In this document: piece by piece, positions 5,591-5,658 of the stretch
How positions within the stretch are numbered: position 1 is the stretch's first letter
Layout of the letters: each line of letters opens with the position of its first letter
Position numbers and translations under genes: made by a program
Source of the DNA: Spirochaetae bacterium HGW-Spirochaetae-7
Lineage (GTDB): Bacteria > Spirochaetota > Spirochaetia > Treponematales > UBA12059
NCBI GenBank assembly: GCA_002839245.1
Contig: PGXR01000189.1
Span: forward strand, 1-5,658
DNA length: 5,658 nt
Direction: 5' to 3'
Notes under the pieces: generated by a model
Database searches by the model: none
What the model was told of the DNA's origin: nothing
What the model saw: the letters and a program-made list of their open reading frames with translations, nothing else

Positions 5591-5658
5591 ATGGTGGACG
5601 TCAAGAAGGCGATCGACGGAACCAACGCGATAAAGCAGAACGTCTCGGCATCCACCGA
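5585..5658 (+). other. + strand MCP-like coding fragment beyond an inverted junction
   Basis: From the GAGCTC palindrome (5585-5590) rightward, the + strand frame starting at 5585 reads ELMVDVKKAIDGTNAIKQN and then VSAST to the edge. It looks like the ascending coiled coil of an MCP, where NVSASTEE-type sequences are common. Third positions are G or C in about 20 of 23 codons, as in the genuine genes here, whereas the opposite strand gives 10 of 22. The simplest reading is that a piece of the same or a similar receptor gene, from N-terminal of the hairpin tip, is joined in inverted orientation at the palindrome. The fragment is short, so family assignment rests on pattern recognition. Confidence 0.5.

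Noticed and set aside
5467..5655. 62-codon - strand open frame overlapping the chemotaxis gene in another frame
   Set aside because: It is Arg/Pro/Ser-rich out-of-frame sequence without a domain; the MCP frame explains 5120-5590.
5585..5658. Hairpin telomere or perfect inverted repeat as the cause of the strand flip
   Set aside because: Beyond the 6-bp palindrome the two sides are not complementary, so this is not a simple fold-back of the same sequence; the join is to a different segment.

Overview
This GC-rich window is almost entirely protein coding. It holds the end of a membrane transporter, a tight run of amino-acid/peptide metabolism genes on the + strand, and, converging on them at the right edge, the C-terminal end of a chemotaxis receptor on the - strand. 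The organism is a bacterium with strong G/C preference at third codon positions. The receptor's C-terminal style and the YfcC-type carrier are reminiscent of a high-GC spirochaete. That is recognition from memory, not a tested assignment, and other motile anaerobes remain possible.

Layout. 1-438: C-terminal 145 residues of a YfcC/DcuC-superfamily carrier. 439-543: intergenic, with a convincing rho-independent terminator (486-517) and the ribosome binding site of the next gene. 544-1731: M20 metallopeptidase of the PM20D2/AbgB-like type. 1736-2566: DapF-fold epimerase. 2567-3751: M20D amidohydrolase (hippurate hydrolase / N-acetyl-DAP deacetylase type). 3752-3822: 71-nt gap with a possible weak promoter. 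3823-5085: LysA-type fold III PLP decarboxylase. 5086-5112: hairpin between the convergent genes. 5120-5590 (-): end of a methyl-accepting chemotaxis protein. 5585-5658: coding signal switches to the + strand.

How the genes may work together. The three genes 544-3751 are separated by 4 and 0 nt and are probably one transcription unit, with lysA just behind. An importer of small basic or amidated substrates, two M20 hydrolases, a diaminopimelate-epimerase homologue and a DAP-decarboxylase homologue could form a route that takes in peptides or N-acyl forms of a diamino acid, cleaves them, changes the stereochemistry and decarboxylates the product. The conservative reading is the end of lysine biosynthesis (DapF, acyl-DAP deacetylase, LysA). 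This is inference from family and context.

Two points deserve a second look. First, the DapF homologue has serine at both positions where the family's two catalytic cysteines should be, while the rest of the active site is kept. Second, the chemotaxis gene is interrupted at a GAGCTC palindrome (5585-5590). Left of it coding runs on the - strand; right of it the codon signal and an MCP-like peptide appear on the + strand. This indicates an inverted junction, either a fold-back chimera at a contig end or a real inversion.
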